From: Sedimenticola selenatireducens DSM 17993
GTDB lineage: Bacteria > Pseudomonadota > Gammaproteobacteria > Chromatiales > Chromatiaceae
Direction: 5' to 3'
Length of the DNA: 64,000 bases
NCBI RefSeq assembly: GCF_000428045.1
Contig: NZ_ATZE01000009.1
Coordinates: forward strand, 62,001 to 126,000
The translations under genes and the position numbers were made by a program. The notes beneath the pieces were generated by a model. That model made no database searches, was not told where the DNA came from, and worked only from the letters and a program-made list of their open reading frames with translations. Of the stretch, positions 8,154 to 17,121 are shown one piece after another. Each line of letters begins with the position of its first letter. Positions within the stretch are counted from its first letter, which is position 1.

Positions 8154-8843
8154 GTTGGCTCCTTGACTATCAAAGTATACTACTTGCTTGGCAACAGCAT
8201 CGTTGCTCGATTCTTACCTCCCCAGCATCGGTATCCAGTAGTGAAATACCTTCTGTCTTTTCATCTGCCCCGCTAGCTGCCGCCAATTCTGTTGGCTCTG
8301 AGTGTTTGGAGATATTTTTCTATTTATCACACAAATGGTTGAGACTGGTTGGCGCAAAGTTTCATACGAGCTTTTAATACTAACTGCGAGTTTTTAGTGT
8401 ATCAAAATGCCATGCTTCGGCGAACGAACGGTTGTCTCCGGTTTTACCGGTTCACCGCGCCCGTAAAATCAATGGAGTCGCGCCGAGTCCCTTTATCACC
8501 TGTCAGGTTGATTGCATGCACTACAATTAAGTTAGCATGTTTTGTGCGGATGGGTGCTCTCAGGATCGGCAGGTGGAACAGCATAGCGACTATTCTGGAC
8601 GGACTGCGCAGCAAGGCCCGAGAGCTATCACGTGGCTCTTCAGAATCATCCCTACGGTAAGTCTGTTTATTTCAGGGGAGTTTCTATCCGATTCATCAAT
8701 CTATAATCGGGTGTGGCGGCAATGTTTTTTTGGTCCTCAGTACAAGACCGTTTTTAATATGATGCCGCTGTTAGCGAAAGCAAGTTAAGATAGACGGCAA
8801 GATTTCTCCCTATGAATATCGTGGCAATTCCTTCTAAATATTT
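8154..8843. other. Gene-free stretch downstream of the P450 start
   Basis: About 690 bases with no frame that resembles a known family or has a convincing ribosome binding site. The DNA adjoining 8153 must hold the P450 promoter and that adjoining 8843 the promoter of the thioredoxin-like gene; neither is clear. Confidence 0.45.
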
Positions 8844-9503
8844 ATGAATCGTATGAGCAATGAAATTAGCGAAAGCCAGGCACCTGACGCATTGATGTTG
8901 CTGAGCACACATTGCGCGCATTGTCCGTCGGTGTTGAACAGCCTTGCCGAACTGGTGAAACAGGGTGTGCTGGGGAAGCTTGAAGTGATTAATTTGGAGC
9001 AGCGCCCCGAGGTCGCACGGCAACTGGGTGTGCACTCGGTGCCCTGGGTGCGTATCGGTCCGTTTGAACTCACCGGGCAACGCAGTCTGGCGGAGTTTCG
9101 GCAGTGGGCACAAACGTCTGCGACACACGAGGGGGTTCGGGACTATATCGAGACCATGTTGGCCGAAGGCGAAGTGGAACGGGTATTGACCATGATTGCC
9201 AAGGACGCTGGCGTAATGGCGCGGGTAATCGAACTGCTGGACTTTGCAGACGAAAAACTCAATGTGCGCCTCGGGATCGGCGTGATTATGGAGGAGTATG
9301 AAGGCCGATCACTGTTGCAGGAATACATACCGCAACTGGGCAAGCTGACGCAACACGCCGACCCCAGGGTGCGTGGTGATGCCTGCCACTATCTGGCGCT
9401 GACTCATAGCAGCAACGCCCGGGAGTTCGTCCGGAAGCTGCTCCATGACGAGAACGCAGATGTTCGTGAAGTTGCCGAAGAGAGCCTGTCCACCTTGCGA
9501 TAA
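8844..9503 (+). CDS. Thioredoxin-fold / HEAT-repeat fusion protein
   Basis: A 219-residue cytoplasmic protein. The first about 85 residues resemble a glutaredoxin/thioredoxin fold with a Cys24-Ala-His-Cys27 pair (LLSTHCAHCPSVL) and a cis-Pro region VHSVPWVRIG. After a linker the C-terminal part (about 150-219) has two HEAT-like repeats: LGKLTQHADPRVRGDACHYLAL and FVRKLLHDENADVREVAEES. This suggests a redox domain coupled to a protein-binding scaffold. Its partner and role are unknown. An alternative start is Met4 (8853). No operon partners. Confidence 0.72.
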   Translation: MNRMSNEISESQAPDALMLLSTHCAHCPSVLNSLAELVKQGVLGKLEVINLEQRPEVARQLGVHSVPWVRIGPFELTGQRSLAEFRQWAQTSATHEGVRDYIETMLAEGEVERVLTMIAKDAGVMARVIELLDFADEKLNVRLGIGVIMEEYEGRSLLQEYIPQLGKLTQHADPRVRGDACHYLALTHSSNAREFVRKLLHDENADVREVAEESLSTLR

Positions 9504-9608
9504 GTGAAGTGGTGGGCGGTTCCCGGAAGGGTTTATATCAGGGTCAGACGCTCCCTTTCTGAATCGATGGAGTGAAGACAGGCGCCGGACTGTCTGAGGA
9601 GGTTGCTG

Positions 9609-10631
9609 GTGATACCCAATGCTCGTGTGTTCCTGTCTCACAGCTCCCAAGACAAGGCCTTCGCTCGCCGTCTTTCCGAGGATCTGAAGCGACATGGTGC
9701 GACAGTATGGTTAGACGAGGCTGCGCTCCAACCGGCTGTGCGCTGGAAACAACAACTCGATAATGCCATTTCCGATAACGACTTCGTGATCGTTGTGCTC
9801 ACTCCCGACTCTGTTGACTCGAAATGGGTGCAGTACGAGATTAATCAGGCTCTTGCCCACGGTGAGCGGGAAGGTCGGTCCAAGCTTATCCCCCTGCTTA
9901 AAAAGGAGTGTGATGTACCCCGCGCGCTGCGCCATCTCCATCTAGTTGATTTTTCTGTACGGGGCTCGTATCGGCGCAGTCTCCGGCGACTCATAGAGAT
10001 CTTCGAGCGATCTTGGACCCACCCGCGACACCAGAGGCGGCCGTGGACAAAAAAGAACCTGCGCCTGGCACTACGTGCCGGTATTCTTCGAGAATTCAAT
10101 GGCCAGCTGGTGTTTGGGGCCAGGGTCGCCGAGCGATTGCGCACCTACGGAGCGCGTTGGCTCCGAGGACGCCCAATCTATTTCTCAGACCACGTATTCA
10201 ACGACTGGCAAGAGTACTCCGGCATCTCTGTACTTCACTCGATAGATCAGAACGCCGACCTCACCGAGGAGGAAGAGATATCCCTCGCTCACGAGTCCCA
10301 TCAGCACTTACTCGATTTTTTGCTCGATCTCGGCACGGGGATAGGGGTGCTTGAGGATGATCTGGAGGTAGTCAAGGTGAGTGAGGAGATGGGCACTGAG
10401 ATGCAGGAATGGATCCCACGGCTAAACGAACTGGGCTTCAACGAGGACACTGACGGCGAGATTCGGGCGGCCACCACGATGCTCTTTGTTGAACTGATTC
10501 GGGAGCGACTCATCGAACGAATCCCCGAGATGACCTCCTTTGCCGAGCCGTTAGGTATCGTTATTCACGATGCATTCGGGTTTTGGTCAGGGTGCGTTGA
10601 GCCGACAGAGCTGGACTCGCATGAAGCATAG
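9609..10631 (+). CDS. TIR-domain protein with uncharacterised C-terminal domain
   Basis: A 340-residue protein. The N-terminal TIR domain (about 1-140) starts ARVFLSHSSQDKAFA, continues VWLDEAAL, and has Glu77 in SKWVQYEI at the position of the NADase catalytic glutamate. From about 150 to the end is an acidic, helical domain I do not recognise; it contains ISVLHSIDQNADLTEEEE and DLGTGIGVLEDDLEVVKVSEE-like segments. GTG 9609 was chosen because GAGGAGG ends 6 bases before it; TTG 9603 would leave no spacing. Bacterial TIR proteins often deplete NAD during phage defence, but no Thoeris or other known partner is adjacent. Confidence 0.78.
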   Translation: MIPNARVFLSHSSQDKAFARRLSEDLKRHGATVWLDEAALQPAVRWKQQLDNAISDNDFVIVVLTPDSVDSKWVQYEINQALAHGEREGRSKLIPLLKKECDVPRALRHLHLVDFSVRGSYRRSLRRLIEIFERSWTHPRHQRRPWTKKNLRLALRAGILREFNGQLVFGARVAERLRTYGARWLRGRPIYFSDHVFNDWQEYSGISVLHSIDQNADLTEEEEISLAHESHQHLLDFLLDLGTGIGVLEDDLEVVKVSEEMGTEMQEWIPRLNELGFNEDTDGEIRAATTMLFVELIRERLIERIPEMTSFAEPLGIVIHDAFGFWSGCVEPTELDSHEA

Positions 10632-10779
10632 ACAGATACCGGCGACGAAAACAACGGTGTCAGGTTTTGACGTGATAGTTATAAGAAAAGCAATTGGGAT
10701 GAATGGAGACGAAAACACCGCAACTCGTCGTAACCGTTTTTTGGAGGGACACCCTACTGGCTCCATCCATCTTACGCTT

Positions 10780-11115
10780 CTACATTGACCCGATAATAAA
10801 CTGTACGCCGTACAACGTTGCCATACCTGCGGCGATGGCACCGATCACGTTGTTCGACCAGACGCCGACGACCAGCACTGCCAATGCCGCAAGCAGGCGG
10901 GAGGGTTCGGGCTGACCACCGGTGGCATGTGGCCAGATCACCAGTGGGGTGATCAATGCGGGGAGGACACCGACCGCGACATAACGTAGATGATGCAGCA
11001 GCCATTCCGGCAGCGGGCGCCCGCCGATCAGACCGAGAAAGGAGAAGCGGATAAGATAGGTGCCTATGCCGAGGCCGATGATGACGATCCAGATAGTACC
11101 ACTGTCCGGGCTCAT
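10780..11115 (-). CDS. azlD: AzlD-family small subunit of a branched-chain amino acid exporter
   Basis: A 111-residue membrane protein with about three to four transmembrane segments. It begins MSPDSGTIWIVIIGLGIGTY and has the family-typical TYLIRFSF and YVAVGVLPALITP motifs. It pairs with AzlC to export branched-chain amino acids such as leucine or valine. Its ATG overlaps the azlC stop by 4 bases, showing translational coupling. An upstream in-frame ATG would give a 219-residue frame, but the added part only shadows azlC. Confidence 0.85.
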   Translation of the reverse strand: MSPDSGTIWIVIIGLGIGTYLIRFSFLGLIGGRPLPEWLLHHLRYVAVGVLPALITPLVIWPHATGGQPEPSRLLAALAVLVVGVWSNNVIGAIAAGMATLYGVQFIIGSM

Positions 11116-11834
11116 GTCTGGCGCTCCTTCAACCACAGCTCGGTGCGCGCGCCGGCCATCATCGCCGCCACAGCAGCCACCAGTAACCACAGGTTGTAAG
11201 GCATCCAGGCCAGTAGCAAAGCCATGGTGATCGATACCAGTGCGGCGGCCAGGTGGGGAAGACTGCGCAACATCGGTGCGACCAGTGAGATAAAGCAGAT
11301 CGGGATAGCAAAGTCGAGTGCATAGGACTCCGGGATCGCCTTGCCGATCAGTGCGCCCAGCAGGGAGAATCCGTACCAGAATGGGCAGATGCTGGTTGCA
11401 GCACCAAAATAGTAAGCCAGCTTCTCTTTTATCGGCCACTGGGGGGTGTGTTCGTACTGCCTGATCGAAACCGCAAACGTCTGGTCGACCATGAAATAGG
11501 ATGCCAGCATGCGGGTTTTGAGCGGCGCTTTGCCGAGGTGGGGTACCAGCGCGGCGGAGTACATCGCCATGCGCAGGTTTACCACCAGAGAAACCAGAAT
11601 GACGATGAAGGTTGGTGTGTGATCATCAATCAGTGCCAGCGCGGTAAATTGTGCGGCTCCGGCGATCACCAGGATGGTCATCGACATCGTCTGGATCAGA
11701 TCAAGTCCGGTCTCTGCAGCCGCCACGCCAAACAGCAGACCGAAGGGGGCGACAACCAGGATAAATGGACTGCAATCCAGGAAGCCTCTCCAGAAGGTGC
11801 GATGGGTGTTGGACATGGTGGTTGAAAATTCCAT
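11112..11834 (-). CDS. azlC: AzlC-family branched-chain amino acid exporter, large subunit
   Basis: A 240-residue inner-membrane protein with about six to seven transmembrane helices. The N-terminal FWRGFLDCSPFILVVAPFGL and later LRMAMYSAALVPHL are characteristic of AzlC/YgaZ permeases. It forms a two-subunit exporter with AzlD, encoded immediately downstream with a 4-base overlap. The start may be Met1 (11834) or Met7 (11816); neither has a strong ribosome binding site. No Lrp-type regulator is adjacent. Confidence 0.87.
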   Translation of the reverse strand: MEFSTTMSNTHRTFWRGFLDCSPFILVVAPFGLLFGVAAAETGLDLIQTMSMTILVIAGAAQFTALALIDDHTPTFIVILVSLVVNLRMAMYSAALVPHLGKAPLKTRMLASYFMVDQTFAVSIRQYEHTPQWPIKEKLAYYFGAATSICPFWYGFSLLGALIGKAIPESYALDFAIPICFISLVAPMLRSLPHLAAALVSITMALLLAWMPYNLWLLVAAVAAMMAGARTELWLKERQT

Positions 11835-12017
11835 TCAGGGTACGGTTGGCTATCCTGGCCAGTATGGCTCATCTGGTGGCGCTTGTGTGAGCAGATAAGG
11901 TGAGGCCATTACAAGCTGTATTCATCGACATGCGGTGTGAGCTGTTGCGCGAGTGGCAGTTGAGCAAAAAAGCGGATCACCCACACAAGAAAAAAATCAT
12001 GGACCGCAACAGCATCG

Positions 12018-12392
12018 CTAATCCCCGCAGCCACCATCGCCGTCACAGGAATCGAAACCACATGAAGATCCACCATCACCCCCGCGAGATGAGCCAAAGT
12101 CAAATGGCAGTGTGGCGAGTCGATACCCCAAAATAATCATTAATGAAGGGATGGCTAATAGCCAGCTGAATGTTTTGAAACCGGCAATAAAAAAACAACC
12201 AAAACCTATCAGTCCCCAGCCGATCCAATTTCCAGTATCCGGCTGGTATGGTTGATACAGGGCGGTTAGACAGATAGCAAAGATTGCTGTGGCAATACTG
12301 CTTGCGATACTAAATCCTAATGGTTCATTAATGTAATGATACCCTACAAGAATCAAGAGAATTACGCCGAATAGTCTTAACGCAGTAATCAT
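12018..12392 (-). CDS. Small membrane protein with Gly/Asp/Cys-rich tail
   Basis: A 124-residue protein with about four short hydrophobic segments over residues 5-95 (LFGVILLILVGYHYI, IATAIFAICLTALY, GWGLIGFGCFFIAGF, LLAIPSLMIILGY). It ends in a disordered GGDGGSSCGFDSCDGDGGCG tail with three cysteines. The membrane topology is regular enough for a real gene, but I recognise no family. The Cys/Asp tail could bind metal (inference). Start ATG at 12392. Confidence 0.5.
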   Translation of the reverse strand: MITALRLFGVILLILVGYHYINEPLGFSIASSIATAIFAICLTALYQPYQPDTGNWIGWGLIGFGCFFIAGFKTFSWLLAIPSLMIILGYRLATLPFDFGSSRGGDGGSSCGFDSCDGDGGCGD

Positions 12393-12661
12393 GAACGAGT
12401 TGAATCCTGTAGCTCTGTTTGGGTGATTCTATCTAATCTTGCAGGCCAATCGCTACCGCTTAAAAACGGATGAAGTGATTCCAACTACAGGCGTGGAGAT
12501 CATGGTTCTTGCATCGGAAGATAAGAGTGATGGGAATCGTGTGCTGCCGCTGTTTTCTATAGCGTTCTGCATTGACCGATTACCCCGCTGTCATGTTGTC
12601 GAAACCCTGGCAATCGTGCCGTGTATTCGGTTACTCTGATGTCTCGAAAAGGAGACGCTGC

Positions 12662-13366
12662 ATGTCCAATCCAATGTCCCAACCCAGTCAAAAACCCGAG
12701 GACTATCTTCAGGCCGGGGATTTAATTGACTCTGGCAATACACATGTCGTCGATTTCACAAACCGCCATCGGGTGAGTGGCGAGGCCCCCGTTGATGCCG
12801 CTGTCCGTCTCTACCTGGCGGTGCGCGACGAGATCACCTACGATCCCTACCGGGTGGGGCCCGACCCGCGCTACTTTCGTGCCAGTGACTGCCTGGCCAC
12901 GGGGCGCGGCTTCTGTATTCCCAAGGCCGCACTGCTGGCCGCCTGTGCGCGTGTCATCGGCATTCCCGCACGGGTCGGATATGCCGACGTGCGCAACCAC
13001 CTCTCGTCCAAGCGACTCGATGAACTGATCGGTGGCAACGTCTACACCTGGCACAGCTATACCGATCTCTATCTGGATGGTCAGTGGGTCAAGGCCACGC
13101 CGGCCTTCAACAAGGAGTTATGCCAGCGCTTCGGTGTGCATGTGCTGGAGTTTGACGGGCGAAATGACTCCCTGCTCCAGGAGTTCGACCAGTCGGGGAA
13201 TCGTCACATGGAGTACGAGGGTCAACGCGGTGTCTTCAGTGACGTACCGTATGAGCTTATCCTCGCCGATTTCGAGAAGCATCATCCCAGGTGGCTGCAT
13301 AACCGTGCCGACCTGGATGATGAACTTTTCGGGCATAAGGCTAAGGCCGGAAACGACATGGCGTGA
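12662..13366 (+). CDS. Transglutaminase-like cysteine peptidase family protein
   Basis: A 234-residue cytoplasmic protein with a transglutaminase-like core. It has Cys in ATGRGFCIPKAAL (about residue 83), His in YTWHSYTDLYL (about 129), and KATPAFN where the third catalytic residue would lie (Asn-like rather than a clear Asp). Relatives hydrolyse or cross-link amide bonds, and the true substrate is usually unknown. ATG 12662 follows AAAAGGAGACGCTGC, a good ribosome binding site; an earlier in-frame ATG lacks one. The gene is convergent with the 2-oxoacid dehydrogenase genes. Confidence 0.83.
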   Translation: MSNPMSQPSQKPEDYLQAGDLIDSGNTHVVDFTNRHRVSGEAPVDAAVRLYLAVRDEITYDPYRVGPDPRYFRASDCLATGRGFCIPKAALLAACARVIGIPARVGYADVRNHLSSKRLDELIGGNVYTWHSYTDLYLDGQWVKATPAFNKELCQRFGVHVLEFDGRNDSLLQEFDQSGNRHMEYEGQRGVFSDVPYELILADFEKHHPRWLHNRADLDDELFGHKAKAGNDMA

Positions 13367-13403
13367 CCGATTCCGGTCACGCCGTTCCCTTGCAGGCTTT
13401 CAA

Positions 13404-14534
13404 TTATTCACCAAGCGATTTCATCAACACGCCCAGGAAACGTCCCGCCTCGCCACCGGTCACCGCCCGGTGGTCGAAGGTGAGCGAGAGCGGCAGCAGT
13501 CGGTGTACCGCGGGTTCTCCGTTTGCCGGTACAACGGCATCGTAGCTGTGTCCCGCGCCGAGAATAGCGACGGTGGGCGGCACCACAACGGGATTGGCAT
13601 GCCGGCCGGCGATGGTGCCGAAGTTGGAGAGTGTGAAGGTGTTGCCGCGCAACTTGTCCGGGGCAATAGTGCGATCCTTGACCGCCTGTTTGATTCGGTT
13701 TAGCTCTTCTCTCAGTTGGCTGGTGGAATACTGTCCGACATCCGGTATCACCGGGACAAACAGACCGTCCGAGGTATCGGTGGCGATGCCCAGATGCACC
13801 TTTTTCAACAGGCGCCGCCCGATGGCGTGGGCGTCATACCAGGCGTTGAGCGAGGGCTCCGCCTCGCAGGCCGCCAGGATCGCCAGGATCAGTCGCACCG
13901 TGACGTCTTCGCCCCCCTTCCAGTGCTGGATGTCCACCACGTCAAACAGAGTCACCGGGACCACTTCGGCGTGGGCCTGTGCCATGCTGCGTGCCATGGA
14001 GCGCCTGACCCCGCGCAACAGTTCCATGGGACCGACCTCGGCGAGGATTCTGGCCACCCGCTGCACGTCGGTGGCGGTGACCGTATCCTTGGGGCCGGTG
14101 GGGGTGACGATGGAGAGATCCACATCCAGTTGTTTGGCCAGGGCCCGCACGGCCGGGGTGGCCTTGATGCCGCTGCCGCCGCGGCTGGTAATTTCGCTGG
14201 CGCGCTCCCTGATCACCTCGCCGCCGGTCTTGACTTCACCGACCACGGTGCCGCTATCCTCCCTGACCGGCTTGACCGGTTCTGCCGCCGGGGCCTCGCC
14301 TTCGACCCGGTATTCCACCAGTGGGTCGCCTACCTGCACGATGTCGCCATCCTCCCCGTAGCATTTGGCGATGATGCCCGTTTCGGGTGAGGGGATCTCG
14401 ACGATCGCCTTGGCGGTCTCCACCGAGAGCAGTAGCTGTCCCTGTTCCACGGTATCACCCGGTTTGACCTGCCAGGAGACGATTTCCGCCTCCTGAAGTC
14501 CTTCGCCCAGATCGGGTAGATTGAATAGTTTCAT
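13404..14534 (-). CDS. Dihydrolipoamide acyltransferase, E2 of a 2-oxoacid dehydrogenase complex
   Basis: A 376-residue E2. The single N-terminal lipoyl domain has Lys42 in SVETAKAIVEI. The peripheral subunit-binding domain is at about 120-160 (KATPAVRALAKQLDVDLS). The C-terminal catalytic domain has TFDHRAVTGGEAGRF, with Thr where many E2s have Asp, a variant known in Xanthomonas-type pyruvate dehydrogenases. It transfers the acyl group from E1 to CoA. ATG 14534 starts exactly at the lipoyl domain. It is the last gene of the minus-strand E1alpha-E1beta-E2 set, 166 bases after E1beta. No E3 gene is present, so lpd must be elsewhere. Confidence 0.9.
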   Translation of the reverse strand: MKLFNLPDLGEGLQEAEIVSWQVKPGDTVEQGQLLLSVETAKAIVEIPSPETGIIAKCYGEDGDIVQVGDPLVEYRVEGEAPAAEPVKPVREDSGTVVGEVKTGGEVIRERASEITSRGGSGIKATPAVRALAKQLDVDLSIVTPTGPKDTVTATDVQRVARILAEVGPMELLRGVRRSMARSMAQAHAEVVPVTLFDVVDIQHWKGGEDVTVRLILAILAACEAEPSLNAWYDAHAIGRRLLKKVHLGIATDTSDGLFVPVIPDVGQYSTSQLREELNRIKQAVKDRTIAPDKLRGNTFTLSNFGTIAGRHANPVVVPPTVAILGAGHSYDAVVPANGEPAVHRLLPLSLTFDHRAVTGGEAGRFLGVLMKSLGE

Positions 14535-14700
14535 GCGGCACCTCCCTCGGCAACCGCTCCCTGCGTTGCTCTCGACCGCCTGTTCCCGACGCGGTCTACC
14601 TCCCCCATCCATGGGGTCGTACCTCCTGCATCCATGCAGTCGTGTGCCGCACCCTGACGGGCGGCCTTTGGCCGTGAAAATTGACTCTCCTGATGATTTT

Positions 14701-15681
14701 TCATGCGAACTCCATGGTCTGTCTGACGGCCTGTACGATGCGCTCTGTGCCGGGCATGTAGTGCCCCTCCAGGCGGAACATCGGCATCACGGTGTCGAAA
14801 CCGGTGACCCGGCGAATAGGGGCGAACAGGGACATCAATCCCTCCTCGGCCAGTCGGGCGGCGATCTCGGCACTGACACTGCAGGTACGGGCGGCCTCCT
14901 GCACGATGACACAGCGGCCGGTTCGCCCGACCGATTCGAGAATGGTCTGCATGTCGATCGGTTTGATGGTGGCCAGGTCGATCACCTCGGCATCGATACC
15001 CTCACCGGCAAGCTGTTCGGCGGCCTGCTGGGTCTCATGCAGCATGGCGCCCCAACTGACCAGGGTGATGTCACTGCCCGGTCGCAGGACGAAACAGGTG
15101 TCCAGCGGCAGCGCCTCGCCGTTATCCTCCACTGCCTGTTTCATCAGGCGGTAGACCCGCTTCGGTTCCAGGAACACCACCGGGTCGGGATCGCGAATCG
15201 CCGCCAGCAGCAGGCCGTAGGCGCGGGTGGGGGAGGAGGGAATCACCACCCGGATACCGGGGATATGGGCAAACATCGCCTCGGTGCTCTCGGAGTGGTG
15301 CTCCGGGGCGTGAATCCCGCCGCCGTAAGGTGCGCGCAGCACCATCGGGCAGCTGAGGCGTCCGCGGGTGCGGTTGCGCATGCGTGAGGCGTGGCTCACC
15401 ATCTGGTCAATGGCCGGGTAGATGAAGCCCATGAACTGGATCTCCGCCACCGGGTGCAACCCCTGAACGGCCATGCCGACCGCCGTGCCGGCGATCATGT
15501 TCTCCGCCAGTGGCGTGTCCAGTACCCGCTCGTTACCGAATTTTTCCAGCAGACCGACGGTGGCGCGGAAAACGCCGCCGTTGACCCCGATATCCTGGCC
15601 CAGAACCACCATTTCCGGGTCATGCTCCATTTCATGCATCAGGGCCAGATTGACCGCTTCAACCAGGGTGATATCAGTCAT
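14701..15681 (-). CDS. pdhB: 2-oxoacid (pyruvate-type) dehydrogenase E1 component, beta subunit
   Basis: A 326-residue E1beta of the heterotetrameric type. It begins MTDITLVEAVNLALMHEME and has GQDIGVNGGVFRATVGL and the transketolase C-terminal part (RTGRCVIVQEAARTCSVSAE). It works with E1alpha on thiamine diphosphate to decarboxylate the 2-oxoacid and acylate the E2 lipoyl group. The gene overlaps the E1alpha stop by 8 bases, indicating coupled translation. Pyruvate is the likely substrate from overall resemblance; branched-chain 2-oxoacids cannot be excluded. Confidence 0.9.
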   Translation of the reverse strand: MTDITLVEAVNLALMHEMEHDPEMVVLGQDIGVNGGVFRATVGLLEKFGNERVLDTPLAENMIAGTAVGMAVQGLHPVAEIQFMGFIYPAIDQMVSHASRMRNRTRGRLSCPMVLRAPYGGGIHAPEHHSESTEAMFAHIPGIRVVIPSSPTRAYGLLLAAIRDPDPVVFLEPKRVYRLMKQAVEDNGEALPLDTCFVLRPGSDITLVSWGAMLHETQQAAEQLAGEGIDAEVIDLATIKPIDMQTILESVGRTGRCVIVQEAARTCSVSAEIAARLAEEGLMSLFAPIRRVTGFDTVMPMFRLEGHYMPGTERIVQAVRQTMEFA

Positions 15682-16750
15682 TGCTCGACTCCCTGACCAG
15701 CAGTGATTGGCGCTGCTGGTGCAACTCCTGCGGCAGTTCAGCATAGAGCCAATCAAACATGCTCTCCGGTTTCGGTGGCGCGCTGTCGAGGTAGTGCTGC
15801 ACCTCCTGCTCAATCTCCGCCTTGCAGTCCCGAATCAGCACGCTCTCCTGTTCATCCGACCAGAGTTGGCGTGCCTCCATGAACCGTTTCAGGCGCGGTA
15901 CCGGGTCCAGCTTGCGATGCGCCTCCAGTTCCTCATCGCTGCGGTAGCGGGTAGCGTCGTCGGCGGTGGTGTGATGACAGAGGCGGTAGCTGATCGCTTC
16001 GATAACGGTCGGACCGCCGCCGCCGCGGGCCTTCTCGATCGCCTCGGCCACATGGTGGCGCACCGCAATCGGGTCGTTGCCGTCGATCTGGATGCCGGGA
16101 ATACCGGCGGCAATTGCCTTCTGGGCCAGGGTCTCTGATTTTGTTTGCAGGCTGCGTGGTACCGAGATGGCCCATTGATTGTTGTTGATGACAAAAACCA
16201 GCGGCAGGTTCCATGCCCCGGCCAGGTTGATCGCCTCGTAGAAATCCCCCTTGGAGGTGCCGCCGTCACCCAGCAGGCAGACCACCACCCGGGGCTGCTG
16301 GCGATATTTTATGGCGAACGCCACGCCGGCGGCCTGGGTGGTGTGGGTGGAGATGGGTACGCAGATGGGGAAGTCGTCTCCCAGATCGGGATTGGCCATG
16401 CCGCGTTCATCACCACCCCAGTAGAGCAGCAGATCCCGGACCCGGAAGCGGCGAAACAGCAGGGCACCATTCTCACGGAAACTGGGGATGATAATATCCT
16501 CGGGCTGCATGGCGTGTCCGACACCGGCGCCTATCGCCTCCTGTCCCAGGGATGAGGCGAAGGTGCCGATCTGGCCGGTGCGCTGCAGGGCGATGGCACG
16601 CTCGTCATAGAGTCGGGTAAAGACCATGTTTTTGTACAGGGCGTGAAGCGTCTCTGCGTCGTCGGCCAGCGGGGGAAGATCGCCCTCCGGTTCGCCATCG
16701 GGTCGCAGGAACCGATGGTACTCCACACTGAATGTCGTGGTCTGATTCAA
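15674..16750 (-). CDS. pdhA: 2-oxoacid (pyruvate-type) dehydrogenase E1 component, alpha subunit
   Basis: A 358-residue E1alpha. It shows the ThDP-binding motif GDGGTSKGDFYEA ... INNNQWAIS (GDG-x-NN), the RTGQIGTFASSLGQEA segment, and the phosphorylation-loop-like SYRLCHHTTADDATRYR. The start was set at TTG 16750 because AGGAGG sits 6 bases upstream on the minus strand and the product begins MNQTTTFSVEYHRFLRPDG; an ATG 39 bases earlier has no such site. First gene of E1alpha-E1beta-E2. Confidence 0.9.
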   Translation of the reverse strand: MNQTTTFSVEYHRFLRPDGEPEGDLPPLADDAETLHALYKNMVFTRLYDERAIALQRTGQIGTFASSLGQEAIGAGVGHAMQPEDIIIPSFRENGALLFRRFRVRDLLLYWGGDERGMANPDLGDDFPICVPISTHTTQAAGVAFAIKYRQQPRVVVCLLGDGGTSKGDFYEAINLAGAWNLPLVFVINNNQWAISVPRSLQTKSETLAQKAIAAGIPGIQIDGNDPIAVRHHVAEAIEKARGGGGPTVIEAISYRLCHHTTADDATRYRSDEELEAHRKLDPVPRLKRFMEARQLWSDEQESVLIRDCKAEIEQEVQHYLDSAPPKPESMFDWLYAELPQELHQQRQSLLVRESSND

Positions 16751-17121
16751 ACTGGACCTCCTGTGCTGCAAGCACCCAAGCCGTGCCAAATGAAGATCTG
16801 TGGCATCCCGCGAAATTTCTGTTTTCGCAACAGATCGCTTTGTTAACTCTTTCGGGCTCTATCGCTGTTGTCAGGCGTTACGCTATGTTTGCCAAGTTTG
16901 TGTGTGCACTTATTGTTCAGATGCCCGATAGCTGTATTCAAGATTGTGGTTGTTATCACAGAGTTTAGTACATCTCTCATGGGATAACGGGTAAGGTGGG
17001 ATGGTCTGCTGTGACTTGGACAAGATGGAGGTAATAGAAGCTCACTTGAACAAAACGCTATAGAATGCCCGCAGATCCGAGCAATTTTCCCCAAGAAATC
17101 TTATCTGTCATCCTGTATTTT

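Noticed and set aside
8349-8660. 103-codon frame upstream of the thioredoxin-HEAT gene
   Set aside because: No ribosome binding site, Arg/Ser-rich composition and no recognisable motif.
16900-17121. Manganese (yybP-ykoY) riboswitch before the GDT1-type exporter
   Set aside because: The conserved paired loops of that riboswitch are not visible in the upstream sequence.
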